A DNA stretch of 64,000 nt from contig JAHQIY010000003.1 in assembly GCA_019054805.1 (NCBI GenBank), forward strand, positions 992,001 through 1,056,000. The letters run 5' to 3'. The DNA comes from Brachionus manjavacas. Its lineage: Eukaryota; Rotifera; Eurotatoria; Ploima; Brachionidae. Every line of letters starts with the position of its first letter. Position 1 is the stretch's first letter. Positions 39,088 through 49,482 of the stretch are shown in pieces. The notes beneath the pieces are model-generated. The model did not search any database. It was not told the DNA's origin and saw only the letters and a program-made list of their open reading frames with translations. The position numbers and the translations under genes are program-made.

Positions 39088-39730
39088 TTTAAGTGAAAAA
39101 AGTGTCATTTTTGGCTAATTTTTTATAATAAAAATCGGGGTCTACCCGGTTGTGTTATCAATTGATTACATATTTTGTTATCAAACTGGTCACCTCCGGT
39201 TTTGTTATCATGATGATAACAAAAAATCATGATAAAAAAACAAATTATCAAGGAAAAATTTTAAAAATAAAATTTTAATAATTTATTTATCATTTGAAAA
39301 ATTAAGTTATCATTACAAAAGTTATTTCAAAAAAAATATAAAAATGTAAAAATTAGTCTATTATTTTTATGAGTGCCGTACATAGGCAATTTTAGGACAC
39401 GAAGGCCTTCCATATATTTGTCACAATCAGGACATGGAGTTGGATTTCTCTTATCACCTAAAACTTTATTTTTCTTTAAGAAAGCGGCCAAAAAAAGACC
39501 AACTGTAAAATTGCCGGCAAAATTTTAGAAGACCGTGTGGTGGCCGGCCGACTATCGGCAAATATTAAAACCGGCCGTTTAGTGGCCGGCCAAGTGACGG
39601 ACCGGCCGTTTATTGACCGGGTAGACCCCGATTTTTATTATAAAAAATTAGCTTTTTTCACTTAAGGCTCAACAGAAAGGCCGTTAAACAGCCGACCGTG
39701 TGCAGACCGGCCGGCCACCACACAGTCCAA
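39088..39730. repeat. Inverted-repeat unit with GC-rich CCGGCC block
   Basis: 39088-39150 (GTGAAAAAAGTG ... GGGGTCTACCCGGT) is inverted at 39614-39665. The left interior repeats GTTATCA words. The right interior is a GC-rich array of CCGGCCG/GGCCGGCC words (39500-39610). GACCGTGTGGTGGCCGGCCG near 39530 is inverted at 39700-39724. No coding frame. It is probably two nested MULE-like or other MITEs. Confidence 0.6.
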
Positions 39731-39769
39731 AAAAAGTTTAAATAGATTTTTCAAAAAAAATTATAGCCA

Positions 39770-40620
39770 TTTAATAATAATAATAATAATAATATATATA
39801 AGCTACAGCAAGACTAGCTTGCGGAGGTGGCCTACTAGGAGGTCACCTATGGTAGCTCTTTGCACATTACACATAAAAATTTACTGCAAAAAGAAAAAAC
39901 TGTTTAAATTTTAGGTCAAAATAATAATAAATAATAATAATATAAATTACAAAAAGCTAAAAAAAAAAAAAAAAAAAAAAACATTCATATACTACTTCAC
40001 ACTTTCACATGCTACATATACTACATCACCATTGCATTTGAATTTTAAATTAATCTTTTTCTTTTTTTCTATTTCTTTCTTTTTCTTTTCTTTCTTTTCC
40101 TTTTTTTTCTTTTTTTTCTATGCTAGACTTAGACCGATCCAATCAAGCAAATCAACCAGACCAATCTAGCTCCACAAAGACCACAATCAAGGTAACTCAA
40201 AATTCTTTTCTTTTTGATCCGATTTTTTATAAATAAATGCTCCTATTCATGATTGTTGCCTGGACATGAAGGTATCGTATCGGTTCTTGAACTTGTTGAC
40301 CGAGTCGGCGTCTATGACTGTAGCTGGTAGGGCATTCCACTCGTTGACTATCCTGTTGGTGAATGTGTTTGCTCTTTGAAGACATTTGGTCGAGGCCTGG
40401 CCGGACAATCTTCTTGCATGACCTCTGATACCTCCGGCGGGTCCGGGTTGGGATAGTGAACTTGCGGGAACCGGGGGATTCACCCAGCTCACTCAGACAA
40501 CAGCGGCATATTCCAGGTGGGGTCTAACGTAGGCACAATAAAGGGTCCTGCAGGTATCTAAAGTCCAATATCTAAATGATCTTTTCAACTGGCCGAGTAT
40601 TCCGGTAGCTCTGTTCACTT
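39770..40620 (-). mobile_element. CR1/L2-like LINE 3' end with (AAT)n tail
   Basis: (AAT)n at 39775-39792, then a UTR similar to that at 3710 and 27060 (GACTAGCTTGCGGAGGTGG), a second short copy of the tail at 39920-39975, and coding sequence on the minus strand from about 40247 to 40620. Confidence 0.7.
40247..40620 (-). pseudogene. LINE ORF2 C-terminal remnant
   Basis: Reads RATGILGQLKRSFRYW, YCAYVRPHLEYAAVV, then after a break LQRANTFTNRIVNEWNALPA and NKFKNRYDTF. These are the same C-terminal blocks as at 4124-4660. A region between the two parts is replaced by a Pro/Gly-rich reading, so it is frameshifted or deleted. Confidence 0.7.
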
Positions 40621-41270
40621 ATTCATTTAGAGTTATATTTTTATTTTTCTTATATTTACAAATAATTTTTACATTTTATAAATAAATTTTTTTTATTTGA
40701 TAAAATTTTGAAATTATATCTATTAATAGTTTAAATTGGATAAATTTTTTATTCCAATTTTTGGGCATTGTGAATTTTTTTTCAAAAATCCAATACAAAA
40801 ATGAAATATCAAGCTAATGAGTGAATTTTTGTTTTTTTTGAATAATACAATTTCAATCTGGTGAATCATTATTTGTTTCATCATTCTTCAAAATTTTACT
40901 ACTTTTTAAATTGAAGTTGATTATTGATCTGATTATTGATAAAATTAAAATTATTTTGGAAGTTAAGTTAATGTTAAGTTATAATTGCCATAAAATAAAC
41001 AATATTTTATTATTTTATTGCAGATTTATATAAACTTACATTAACTTGACTACCAAAATAAATTTAAAGAGACTATTGATAGTTTTTTGTTGAATTATTA
41101 AAGAATAATATAAAGAACATATATTTAATTGTCTTTGATTATTTTTTTCAGACTTTCTGGTTCGATTTGTAAAAGAATAAAGGAAAATTATAAACCTAAA
41201 TATCAGTGATATTGAAATTTCAATTTCACTAATCTTAATATCAATTAGTAAATTTAACTTTTTCGAAATT
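40621..41270. other. Intergenic AT-rich stretch, nothing recognised
   Basis: No open frame or repeat match was found up to the MULE boundary. Confidence 0.5.
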
Positions 41271-41653
41271 CAAATTAACGGAGGTATGACATAAGATCGA
41301 AATTAAAAATTATCGAAAGGGAAAATTATCGAAAGGTAAAAATATCGAAACAAGAATTATCGAAAAAAAAATATCGAAAAGTAAAAATATCGAAAAAAAT
41401 ATTATCGAATAGGTAAATATCGAATCATAAAATTATCGAAAGGTAAAAATATCGCCGAGTTTTGTTTAAACACTTCAATTAGTTCTTGCAGAAAAAAAAC
41501 TTAACTTTAACATTAACATTTTCTTTAATCTAATGTTTAAAATCGTAATTACATAATCATGTTGAAATCTTTTCTAATTTTAGCCTTAAAATTACCACGT
41601 TCTTTTAGTTATTTCTTTTCATTAATTAAAAAATAAAACAAACAAAAACTAAA

Positions 41654-42166
41654 ATGAATTATAATTCTCCATTCGTAAACAAGTTGAGATCTAACAAGAA
41701 TTACAAACCCACTGACCCTCGAATTTCAAAGAAGAAGGTGAGATCTGAAAAACGAGATGATATTGATTTCGAACTGTTAATAGACAAAGCTTGTTGTTCA
41801 AATGTTAATGTTAATATTGAAGTTCAAGAAGATGAGAATTTTTTATCCAACATCTCTTTTGAGTTAGAAGAGGATGAGGTTAAAGACGTAGCTAACGAGA
41901 ATTTAGTCGATAATGTTATGGATAAATTTAATAATCTGGCTCTAACTGCAACAACTGAGCTCACCTGGGACTTACAAAAATCCCAACTGGGAGGTTACAA
42001 ATTGTTTAGTTTGGGTTATGGGTATCTGGTTGAAAAACCAAATCTAGATCAAGTTGACACTGCTGAAGTAATTTATTGGAGGTGTGACAAGTGGAGGAGT
42101 ATGAAATTTACTGGTCGCGGTATAAGTGATGGACTTGAACCTCCTAATATACTCCTAATAACTTAA
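41654..42166 (+). CDS. MULE transposase N-terminal part with FLYWCH-like domain (frame 1)
   Basis: 170 residues: a basic start (RSNKNYKPTDPR), a long acidic stretch, then GGYKLFSLGYGYLVEKPN and VIYWRCDKWRSMKFTGRG. The YWRC block is the FLYWCH zinc-finger signature that precedes the DDE domain in animal MULE proteins. The frame stops at 42166 after GLEPPNILLIT. The rest continues in a different frame after ~20 bases, so the copy needs a frameshift to make a full protein. It is flanked by terminal arrays with a 9-bp duplication, so it is a recent insertion. Confidence 0.7.
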   Translation: MNYNSPFVNKLRSNKNYKPTDPRISKKKVRSEKRDDIDFELLIDKACCSNVNVNIEVQEDENFLSNISFELEEDEVKDVANENLVDNVMDKFNNLALTATTELTWDLQKSQLGGYKLFSLGYGYLVEKPNLDQVDTAEVIYWRCDKWRSMKFTGRGISDGLEPPNILLIT

Positions 42167-42189
42167 AAAGCAAAGCTAGTAGTTCTTAT

Positions 42190-43140
42190 GAACCTCCTCG
42201 TTCACTGATTAGAGATAGTCAAAAATACTCAGACTTAGAATTTTTATGTAGGCTAGGTAAAAAAGAGGCTATCACAAAAATGATTATAAAAGAAAGGAAT
42301 AAGGGTAACGATAAAAAAATTAATTTTCACGTTAAATGTATTCAAGATTTACAAGTCCCTACGAGTCTTCAATTTACTACAAAAGATAAACTGTTTTACT
42401 TTGAAGATTCAGGTTTGGAAAATAAAGATGAGTCACGAGTGATTATTTTTACAACTGAGAGTAATTTGAAACTATTGAATACTTTTAATGAGTGGTATGT
42501 AGACGGTACCTTTGATATTTCGCCTTCATTCTTTAAACAAGTATATACCATTCATGTTTTAATAAATGGTTCAAATTTGCCACTTGTTTACGGAATACTC
42601 CCAGACAAGAAAGAAACAACCTATGTTAAGTTTTTGCGACTTGTTAAGAAGCACTTAAGCATTAATCCTAAATTTGTAAATTGTGATTTCGAAAAAGCAG
42701 CTATTAATGCATTCCAAAAAGTTTTTAAGTGTGAAATACATGGCTGCTTTTTCCACTTATCACAGGCTTGGTTTAGGCGAAAAGATAATAAAATTAAAGA
42801 GTGGAATTCGAACGATAAGTTTAGGAGTACTTATCGAAGATTACAATCTCTTGCATTTTTACCCCAGAAAGACGTTGTTGAAGGTTTTAATATAGTCAAG
42901 AAAGAGGCTTTAGAAATAAATGAGTTAAATGATTTAATGTCCAAAGTAATTGAATTGTTTCGACTTGAGCAAAGTAATATGGAGTCGGATTATGCTCTAC
43001 TGTCGACCGGAGAGATTTTGAGTAGTACAAGAACGAAACAAAAGAAAAAAATCAAAAGATAAAATTGATGGTTGAACAGTATACTCAGAATAAAATTGGG
43101 ATGTTTTTGGACGGTATGGGTGAAAATTTGAAAAGTAATT
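42190..43140 (+). CDS. MULE transposase DDE domain (frame 2), broken C-terminus
   Basis: The frame is open from about 42190; the first ATG is at 42280. It contains WYVDGTFDISPSFFKQVYTI (first catalytic Asp), LPLVYGILPDKKETTY, VNCDFEKAAINAFQKVF (second Asp) and GCFFHLSQAWFRR, the CxxH motif between the second Asp and final Glu of MULE transposases. After QSLAFLP..VVEGF it becomes charged and stops at 43062. A further shift gives KLMVEQYTQNKIGMFLDGMG to about 43140. The segment usually carrying the third catalytic Glu is short or missing, so activity is unlikely for this copy. Confidence 0.8.
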
Positions 43141-43382
43141 GATAAAATTAGAACAACAAATTTAAGTTTTTTTTCTATCGGTTTCGATATTTTTTCTTAA
43201 AATTTAGTTTCGATAATAAAGTAAAAAAATAATTAATTCGATAATTTTTTTTTTCGATATTCTTCTTTTCGATATTTTATTTTTCGATAAAAAAATTTAG
43301 GTGACTTTTCGATAATTTTTTTTTCGACACTTTTACCTTTCGATATTTTTTTTTCGATATTATGTCCGTTCCCCTAATTAAC

Positions 43383-43680
43383 CTAAAATGTGAAATGCTA
43401 ATATTAGATCTCTCAACGGAAATATGAAAAGAACCCAATACAAATTTATGATCACTGACAGGAAACCTACAATTCTTGAAAAAGAATCAAAATCATCTTG
43501 ATGAATAATATGGTCAATATAACTTAACTTAGCTTTAACTTCCCGAGAGTTGTTTAAGAAACTTATTCGTGAAGGTTCATTAGTTAAGCTTTTTAAGTTA
43601 TAATCCTTTGAAAATTTAACAAAACAATTTTCACCAGATTTATGATGCATATTTAAATCTCATAAAATTGTAGTATGTAT
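43383..43680 (-). pseudogene. LINE endonuclease (EEP) fragment
   Basis: Minus strand reads NLKSLTNEPSRISF, KLSYIDHII and, after one shift, VSDHKFVLGSFHIS. The IDHI and SDH blocks are the C-terminal catalytic motifs of LINE apurinic-type endonucleases. It is the only EEP fragment seen in the window. Confidence 0.6.
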
Positions 43681-43689
43681 AAAGAAAAA

Positions 43690-44278
43690 TTCCGAAAATC
43701 AGGAAGAAAATGATCCAATTTTTTACTCCTTATGTTCAAAATCAAACTAGCTTACCATTCAGATGTGTAGAGAATGAATATTTCCAGAAATTCTGTTTTT
43801 CCTTAAACAAAGAATTTAAAATGCCTGACAGAAAAAAACTCTCTGATTTGTCATAGGAACATAATCTCCTTAAAAAAGATCTCCTTCAAATATTGTTTCA
43901 AAAGCAAGTGTTATTAATATTACAACGGACTGATGGGCTTCGGTTCAGAATTTCTCTTACATTGGTGTCACTGCACATTGTTTGGTAGTGAATAACAAGC
44001 TTTCTAAAATATTGTTTTCAATTCGTAATTTACTTGGTGAACATACTTCTCAAAAAATATTATCAATTTTATGAATTAGAGACAATATTATCAATTTTTA
44101 ACGATTATAATATTATTAATAAACTCAAAGCAATCACAACTGATAACGTAAATAGCATGATAAGAATGTCTGAGCTTTTGGATATAAATCGCATCCCTTG
44201 CATTGCACACATTTTGCCATCTTATAGAGAAATGAATTTTCTACAGTTTGATGTGAATAGAAAATTTTGAAACGAATT
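43690..44278 (+). pseudogene. hAT transposase fragment
   Basis: Frames read LNKEFKMPDRKKLSDLS, then ITTD, QNFSYIGVTAHCLVVNNKLS and LLGEHTSQKIL, then after a shift KLKAITTDNVNSMIRMSELL and PCIAHIL. The TTDxW..YxGVTAH and ITTDNxxNM..CxAHxL blocks are the central hAT transposase signatures. Several stops and shifts are present. Confidence 0.75.
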
Positions 44279-44554
44279 TAGCCGAAATATCGTCAATTTT
44301 TGAATTTTATTGGATCTAGTTTTTTTGTTTGCCCCTCAACACGTACTTTTCTTTCCAGATTCTGAAACTTGAGAAAATTCCGAACATTTTGTAGGCTTTA
44401 GTTTTATATTTAATTTTTTTAAATACTTTTAGAAGCGTACAAAAATACTCACTTTCGTTAAACTTCAGAATAAAAAAAATTTGCGTATTTCTTAGTAAAT
44501 GAAGCTATATACTTTTTAAAAAGGCAAAGCATTTATCTTATTTTTATAATTTAT

Positions 44555-44690
44555 TTTAAAGGAGCTTTAGCTCGTTACAGAAAACAATTAAATAAATTAA
44601 GTCTTTGGCTTGGACTTTTGAAAAAAAAAACAAAAAAAAGTTCGGACTTAGATTAGAGACATATGACTTTAAGATAACTCTGGATTAGTC
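44555..44690 (+). repeat. LINE 3' hairpin end followed by AAGTC-rich fragment
   Basis: GGAGCTTTAGCTCGTTACAG and an AAATAAATTAA tail at 44562-44600 on the plus strand, then AAGTC/GGACTT words ending near GATAACTCTGG (44679), an end of the hAT-like family. Confidence 0.6.
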
Positions 44691-44744
44691 AAAAATCTTT
44701 TGTTCGAAAAATTAATTAAATAAAAATTATTTAATTTGAAATTC

Positions 44745-45350
44745 AAAATGGCTTAATTTTTTGTGTTTGAATTACAAAATGTATCCAATGTTGAAATAAC
44801 ATTGAAAAAGTGCGATGTGTCAAATATTTTTGTTCTGTTTCAAATATAAATATAATTAAATTAATATTGCAAACATGAATAACTTTGAGTTTTTTTATAA
44901 ATTTTGACTGAGTTTGTGATATGATGATCCTTAAAGAAAATATTTGTAGCTTAAAAACTAACTACTTTCTGTTTTCCATTTTTCATAAATTGAATATTTT
45001 TTAAAATGCACCAAACGAAAGTAAATTAACACTCAAGTCAAAAATTTTTAAGAAGTCGTTAGTCGCTGAGGTATACTATGGTTCATCTGTTACTGGAACA
45101 ATTCTTTTTCTCAGGTTTTATGAACTATTAGTTTGGGTAATCTAAAAATTGTTCGCCTATTTTGAAATTTTTTCATCTATTTAGAAAAAAAGCTAATTTA
45201 ATGATAAAAATAAGAAAGAAAAAATAATTGCATATAAAATTCAAAGTTGGGGGAAGTAGGTAAACTAGTGAAATAGATGATTCTATGTTCCCCAAAGTCA
45301 AGCAACTAAAGGGTGAAAAATTAATTTTAATTTTCTTTACAGGTCAAAAA
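44745..45350 (-). repeat. Dispersed repeat R1, copy E (near full length, inverted)
   Basis: The longest uninterrupted copy: it runs from GTTCCCCAAAGTC and ACCCTTTAGTTGC-like sequence at the right to the inverse of AAACACAAAAAATTAAGCC at the left. Together with copies A and B it indicates a unit of roughly 0.9 kb without coding frames. Confidence 0.6.
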
Positions 45351-45379
45351 AATCAGAGCAAATGCTGAGCTTTTTCTAA

Positions 45380-45760
45380 AGCTCCTTCAAATTATTTTAT
45401 ATTATTTAACTTTATTTTTAATTTTATCAAATGTTTTTATTATGGAGGAGCATTGGCTCGGTAAAGAATAGAAAAATGAATTGTTAAAAAGTTAAAAAGA
45501 ATTTTCATTATTTTTGCCAAATTTCCAAACAAAAATTAAACTCATTCTATTTCACCAAAGAGTTCAATTTCATTTATGAAAATGCTTGCAATATAATGAA
45601 AATGAAAAAAACATTTGAAACATCGCACTTTTTGAATGAAATTTCAACACTTGATCTATTTTGTAATTCAAACACAAAAAATTAAACCAAATATTTTTTG
45701 ATTTATTTTTTCAATCCGAAGGAGCTATGGCTTGCTACCAATAGTAAAAAATATCTAGCT
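45380..45760 (+). repeat. Two LINE 3' ends and a partial R1
   Basis: AGGAGCATTGGCTCGGTAAAG at about 45443 and AGGAGCTATGGCTTGCTACC at about 45720 are diverged plus-strand versions of the LINE 3' hairpin. An R1 end lies between (45580-45690). Confidence 0.5.
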
Positions 45761-46144
45761 ATCTATTTGCAGCCATTGTGTGATTTCACTCGCGTGTAAT
45801 ATGCAATAATTGCCTAGACATTTGGCAATACAAAATTTTCAATTATGTCAATAATTCATTTTGATTAAATAAATTAATTTCCATTCCGGAATGTGTTCAC
45901 AAAATACCAAAATCTTTCTGTATCGGATACTTAAAAATGCATTCAAGCTAAGACTGAACTAAAAACTAGAGGATTGGAGAGCGCCCACCAGTTAAAGTCG
46001 CTTCTAATGGCTCATATATTATGAAATAGGAAAAACCAAATCTTCTTGATGCAAAAATCAATAATGCGCTGAGTGCTGAATTTTAATAAATTGAGAAAAA
46101 TTGCAGCTAAATAAAATCAATCGCAAATTTGATGCTTAGAAAAT

Positions 46145-46825
46145 ATGAGCAACGATTTGAACGAGAAGTCTTCGTCGTCAAGCTCGGACGAAGAAGACGA
46201 CAAGCAATTGTCGTCAATCCAGAGAGCATCTTCAAACCGAAAGATATCAATCAAGAGCAATCTGGCGAGTATCAAAGAGACCGAGTCGGGCCGTGCGACC
46301 GCCTCCAAATTCGGGCTGTGCTTCGGCGTCAAGTCCTATCTGCATGAATTTTATGATCAAAGCTCAATTAGATCGGCGGACTGTGCGCCGAAACGCGCCA
46401 AAGATAAAAGACTAAGGGTCGTGTGGATGTTTGTGTTTGCGCTGGGAATGATCGCTTTGCTGACCGGAACTTCACTGCTCGCCTTCGGCTTTCTGAGCCA
46501 AGAAAAACAAGTCATAGTAGACAAGTTTGAGGATCACACGCAAATAATAGACAAGTACGCGATCCAGTACAACCAGTACATAGAGTCGTGCAGAGCATTT
46601 GGCCTATTTTTGTTCATTATTGGCGGCATTGTTGTTTCCATTTCGTTGATATTGCCCAGTTTTTTGTGCTATAGGGAATGTCTGGAGCCGCACAATGACT
46701 GCAACGAGACAAACTTCCCAAGCTTCGCGAGTAACTTTAATAGCGAGAAAAAGCGCATTGAATTCAAACACGTTGAACCACAAGCTAAGTCTAATCTCAA
46801 TTTTAATAATTTTATTTTGCAATAA
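46145..46825 (+). CDS. Neurensin-like two-pass membrane protein
   Basis: Single-exon frame of 226 residues. A polar, Ser/Asp/Glu-rich N-terminus (1-50) precedes FGVKSYLHEFYDQSS (about 61-74), the neurensin signature. Two membrane helices follow at about 92-117 and 151-174, separated by a loop with DKYAIQYNQYIES that matches the VDxHAVQFN block of vertebrate neurensins. A short Cys-containing cytoplasmic tail ends the protein. In vertebrates neurensins sit in small vesicles of neurons and act in neurite extension. This frame is visibly less AT-rich than its surroundings, as expected for a real coding exon. The AATAAA poly(A) signal overlaps the stop codon (CAATAAAAA). The second ATG at 46145 begins MSNDLNEK; an upstream exon cannot be excluded. 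Confidence 0.82.
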   Translation: MSNDLNEKSSSSSSDEEDDKQLSSIQRASSNRKISIKSNLASIKETESGRATASKFGLCFGVKSYLHEFYDQSSIRSADCAPKRAKDKRLRVVWMFVFALGMIALLTGTSLLAFGFLSQEKQVIVDKFEDHTQIIDKYAIQYNQYIESCRAFGLFLFIIGGIVVSISLILPSFLCYRECLEPHNDCNETNFPSFASNFNSEKKRIEFKHVEPQAKSNLNFNNFILQ

Positions 46826-46829
46826 AAAT

Positions 46830-47410
46830 ATTTTTTCAATTATTTTTTTATATTGGGCTTTCACATAAAGCCCAGGGGAATTTCCAAACTGTTTTTTTTT
46901 AATCAAAAAATTTTTTTTATTCAATAAACTTTTGCGCATTTTGAATTTAATTTACTTTAGTTAAGGTCTGTACTGGAGTTTTGACTTGAATTAATTGAAA
47001 AATAATTCTTTAAATTTTTTCTTAATTAAAAAAATTGAATTTTATTTTAAGTTAAGTTAAGGGCCAAAAAACCCTAAAACAAGATTGGCTTTAAGATTGA
47101 GTAATCTACACTATTGTGAAAAAGCTAAGAAACGACTGATATTTTTATTGTTGATTTTGGTTTGAATTGTAATAGAATGGGATAGGATTGATATTTTGAA
47201 ACCATTTTTTGTCGGCTAAATTTTTAATTCAATTAGATCAAAATAAAAAAAATTGACTGAACTATTATTTTTTTTTAGTTGTTTATTTAATATTTCAAAA
47301 AAAAAAGGCTTTGAGTAATGAAACTCCTTCCGGCATTGGTATTAAAAATTTTAAAAAATTGTCCATATGAAAGTTGTGTTGAATTAATTTAATTTATTAA
47401 AATGACATCA
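46830..47410. other. Intergenic stretch, nothing recognised
   Basis: AT-rich sequence downstream of the neurensin-like gene. A short inverted pair around 46853-46876 (GGGCTTTCACATAAAGCCC) could be a small hairpin. Confidence 0.4.
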
Positions 47411-47655
47411 GAAGTTGAAAAAGAAATCGGAAATGTTACAGAAAAATAGTTGTCCATTGAAATAGCTCATTTGAGACTTTACAAAGGAGGGTTTTAAGTT
47501 CAGAACTTCTCGAGAAGGCCAGAAAGTTGAATAGAAAGTGAATCATTTGGTAAGTGATAGATTGACTTAAAACATGTATTTTGAATTACTTGCAGTTTTT
47601 GAATGTTTGTCTGGGAGACACGGGATAAAATTAAAAAACCTATAAGGGCATTATA
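47411..47655 (-). pseudogene. LINE C-terminal fragment and shared repeat
   Basis: 47500-47655 on the minus strand reads LYNALIGFLILSRVSQTNIQ and KLQVIQNTCFKSIYHLPN, the post-palm region of a Jockey-like LINE. 47411-47517 is the inverted counterpart of 27505-27612, so that repeat is probably the LINE's 3' UTR. The LINE is cut at 47655 by the Tc1-like insertion. Confidence 0.6.
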
Positions 47656-48255
47656 CAGTATGTTGCAAAAGTTTAGAAATTTTTTTTTTTCGTTAACAAA
47701 AGAATTGTTTCTGCGTATATAATTGACGGGAAAATAAAAAAAAGCGTTTTTTTTTTTCAAATTTTTATTTGTCATCAATCTAAGATCATAATATCAAAAA
47801 AAAATTAAGTGAAAAAAAAAATCCCAAAAAAAAATACAAAAGAAAAAATGGATACAATAAATTAAAAAAAAAAACGGTTCCTAAGTTTAGAAATTTTTAC
47901 AATTTAATATTTAAAATGACCGCCTTTGGCCTTATAACAAGCCAGAACTCTTTTTGGCATAGATTCAAAAAACTTTTTTCGCACTCAGTCGGAATCTTTA
48001 ACCACTCTTTGTGTAAAACCTCTTTTAAATGCTCGATAGAGGTTACCTTTGTGTTTACCATTTTGGCATCCATGTATGACCATAAGTTCTCGATTGGGTT
48101 GAGATCTGGTGAACGGGCACACCATGGCAGAACCTCAATGTTCTGTTCTTTCAACCAGTCCCTTACTGAGTGGGCAGTATGTACCGAAGCGCCATCTTTC
48201 TGAAAAATCCAAGGGTCGTCTGGCTCAAATAGAAGTTCAACAGATGTTATTTTTA
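47656..48255 (-). mobile_element. Tc1-like transposon remnant
   Basis: Starts CAGTATGTTGCAAAAGTTTA after TA. A second copy of the AAGTTTAGAAATTTTT end lies at 47882. The minus-strand transposase C-terminus follows; the other end is lost where a LINE 3' end begins (about 48262). Confidence 0.75.
47897..48250 (-). pseudogene. Tc1-like transposase C-terminal region
   Basis: Reads CARSPDLNPIENLWSYMDAK, containing the SPDLNPIENLW signature, followed by IEHLKEVLHKEWLKIP and NLCQKEFWLVIRPKAVIL. Upstream on the same strand, KEQNIEVLPW is preceded by a frame with DGASVHTAHSVRDWL-like sequence after a shift. Truncated at the N-terminus. Confidence 0.8.
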
Positions 48256-48716
48256 AAGGACCTATTATTTTTTATTTATTTATTTATTTGTTTTCTGTAC
48301 CGAGCTAAAGCTCCTTCAGAATAAATTAAAAATAAAATAAAAAAAATAAAATAAAAATAAAATTAAAGTTAATAAAATTAGATAAAAAAAAAGAATCAAA
48401 ACAGAGTAAATAAGCTAAAAAAATGAAAGTTGAAAAGACATAAATTGGAAAAGATTGTTACATGTGGCACATGTTTAAATAGTTCAAGTTTCAGGAAAAA
48501 AAGAAGAAATAGTAAGGTGGCAATTACACAATGAAGTTGTTTCAATATATCTTGATTCGAAACCTTTTTTGTATTCTTTCACCAGTCTTTAAAAATTTTA
48601 AAAAATTGCCATATGGAATTCAACCTGGGAGTTGAAACAAAGACTTTGGTCAAATTTTATTCCAAGGAAGACAAAGGAGGCAGTGTAGGGTATTTGTTTT
48701 CCAAATAGTTTTAGAC

Positions 48717-49022
48717 TTAGCTAATTGTTTTTTGACGGATTACCAGAGTAAAAATGTAGCTACAATTTTCTGGAGACATCTTTAGCCTCCATTTTTGTAG
48801 CCACAGCTGCAATTTTTTAAGATAATTGCAATGAATTAAAATGATTAAAATTAAGATAATTAAAATGTTTGCAATGTTGCCATACTTTTTAAAACTAAAA
48901 AAAATCACCAGGTCATCGGCATATAACAAGGAAAATGAGTGGTTTTTTTGGTCCTGCTTGGGGATATCATTAATAAAAATAGTTAGGAGTAAAGGACTAA
49001 TGACTGCACCCTGATTTAACAA
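48717..49022 (-). pseudogene. LINE reverse transcriptase palm, catalytic part
   Basis: Reads QGAVISPLLLTIFINDIP and FSLLYADDLVIFF with the YADD box, then LQLWLQKWRLKMSPE. An Ile-rich insertion (ILIILILIILIHCN) interrupts the region after the box. Confidence 0.75.
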
Positions 49023-49232
49023 TATTTAGATTAGTCTCTATATTGTTTAATCATATAACTAGTTTATAATTTATAATTTATATTTCTGTAGCAATTTACG
49101 ATATGTCTGAGAATTCTTACTTTATATTTTAACAACAATTATTGTACAATTAGATTTAATTCTCAAATCAATAATTTTTAATCAATAAAACGTTTGAAAC
49201 TCAACTCCAGTATCTATGGACCCTGAATCCGA

Positions 49233-49482
49233 GGTTTTGTGAAGTTCAGTACAAAAGAACAGAACAAAGTATTAAAGGATTTAATAATTTTTCTAGAAAA
49301 GTTTAAAATAAATTCTGTAAATGCAGCATGGTGCAACATTCTAAGTTACATCAACTGTAAAAGTCTGCTAATGGTGTGCAGAATCTCGATTATATTGAAA
49401 TTTAATTTCTGCATAACTCTGCAAATTTAGCAGGCTTTGATATTTGATGCAACTTTCATTTTGTACTGAATTTCACAAAACC
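49233..49482. mobile_element. Merlin-like MITE, copy 2, with 8-bp target duplication
   Basis: Starts GGTTTTGTGAAGTTCAGTAC, ends with the near-inverse. GAATCCGA flanks both sides (49225-49232 and 49483-49490). It is inserted in a LINE reverse transcriptase frame. It lacks about 135 bp of copy 1 but keeps GCAGCATGGTGCAACATTC. Confidence 0.85.

Larger units (their letters stand above)
41280..43373 (+). mobile_element. MULE transposon with ATCGAAA-iterated inverted ends
   Basis: 2.1 kb. Left end GGAGGTATGACATAAGATCG, right end the inverse of GGGAACGGACATAATATCG. Both subterminal regions (41300-41455, 43170-43360) are arrays of about ten (T)ATCGAAA words in inverted orientation. Flanks CAAATTAAC (41271-41279) and CTAATTAAC (43374-43382) form a 9-bp duplication with one mismatch, as expected for MULEs. 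It contains a two-frame transposase. Confidence 0.85.

Noticed and set aside
41300..41455. Array of short repeats that resembles a CRISPR array
   Set aside because: The words are only 7-8 bp with irregular spacers, mirrored at the other end of a transposon, in a eukaryotic genome with spliced genes.
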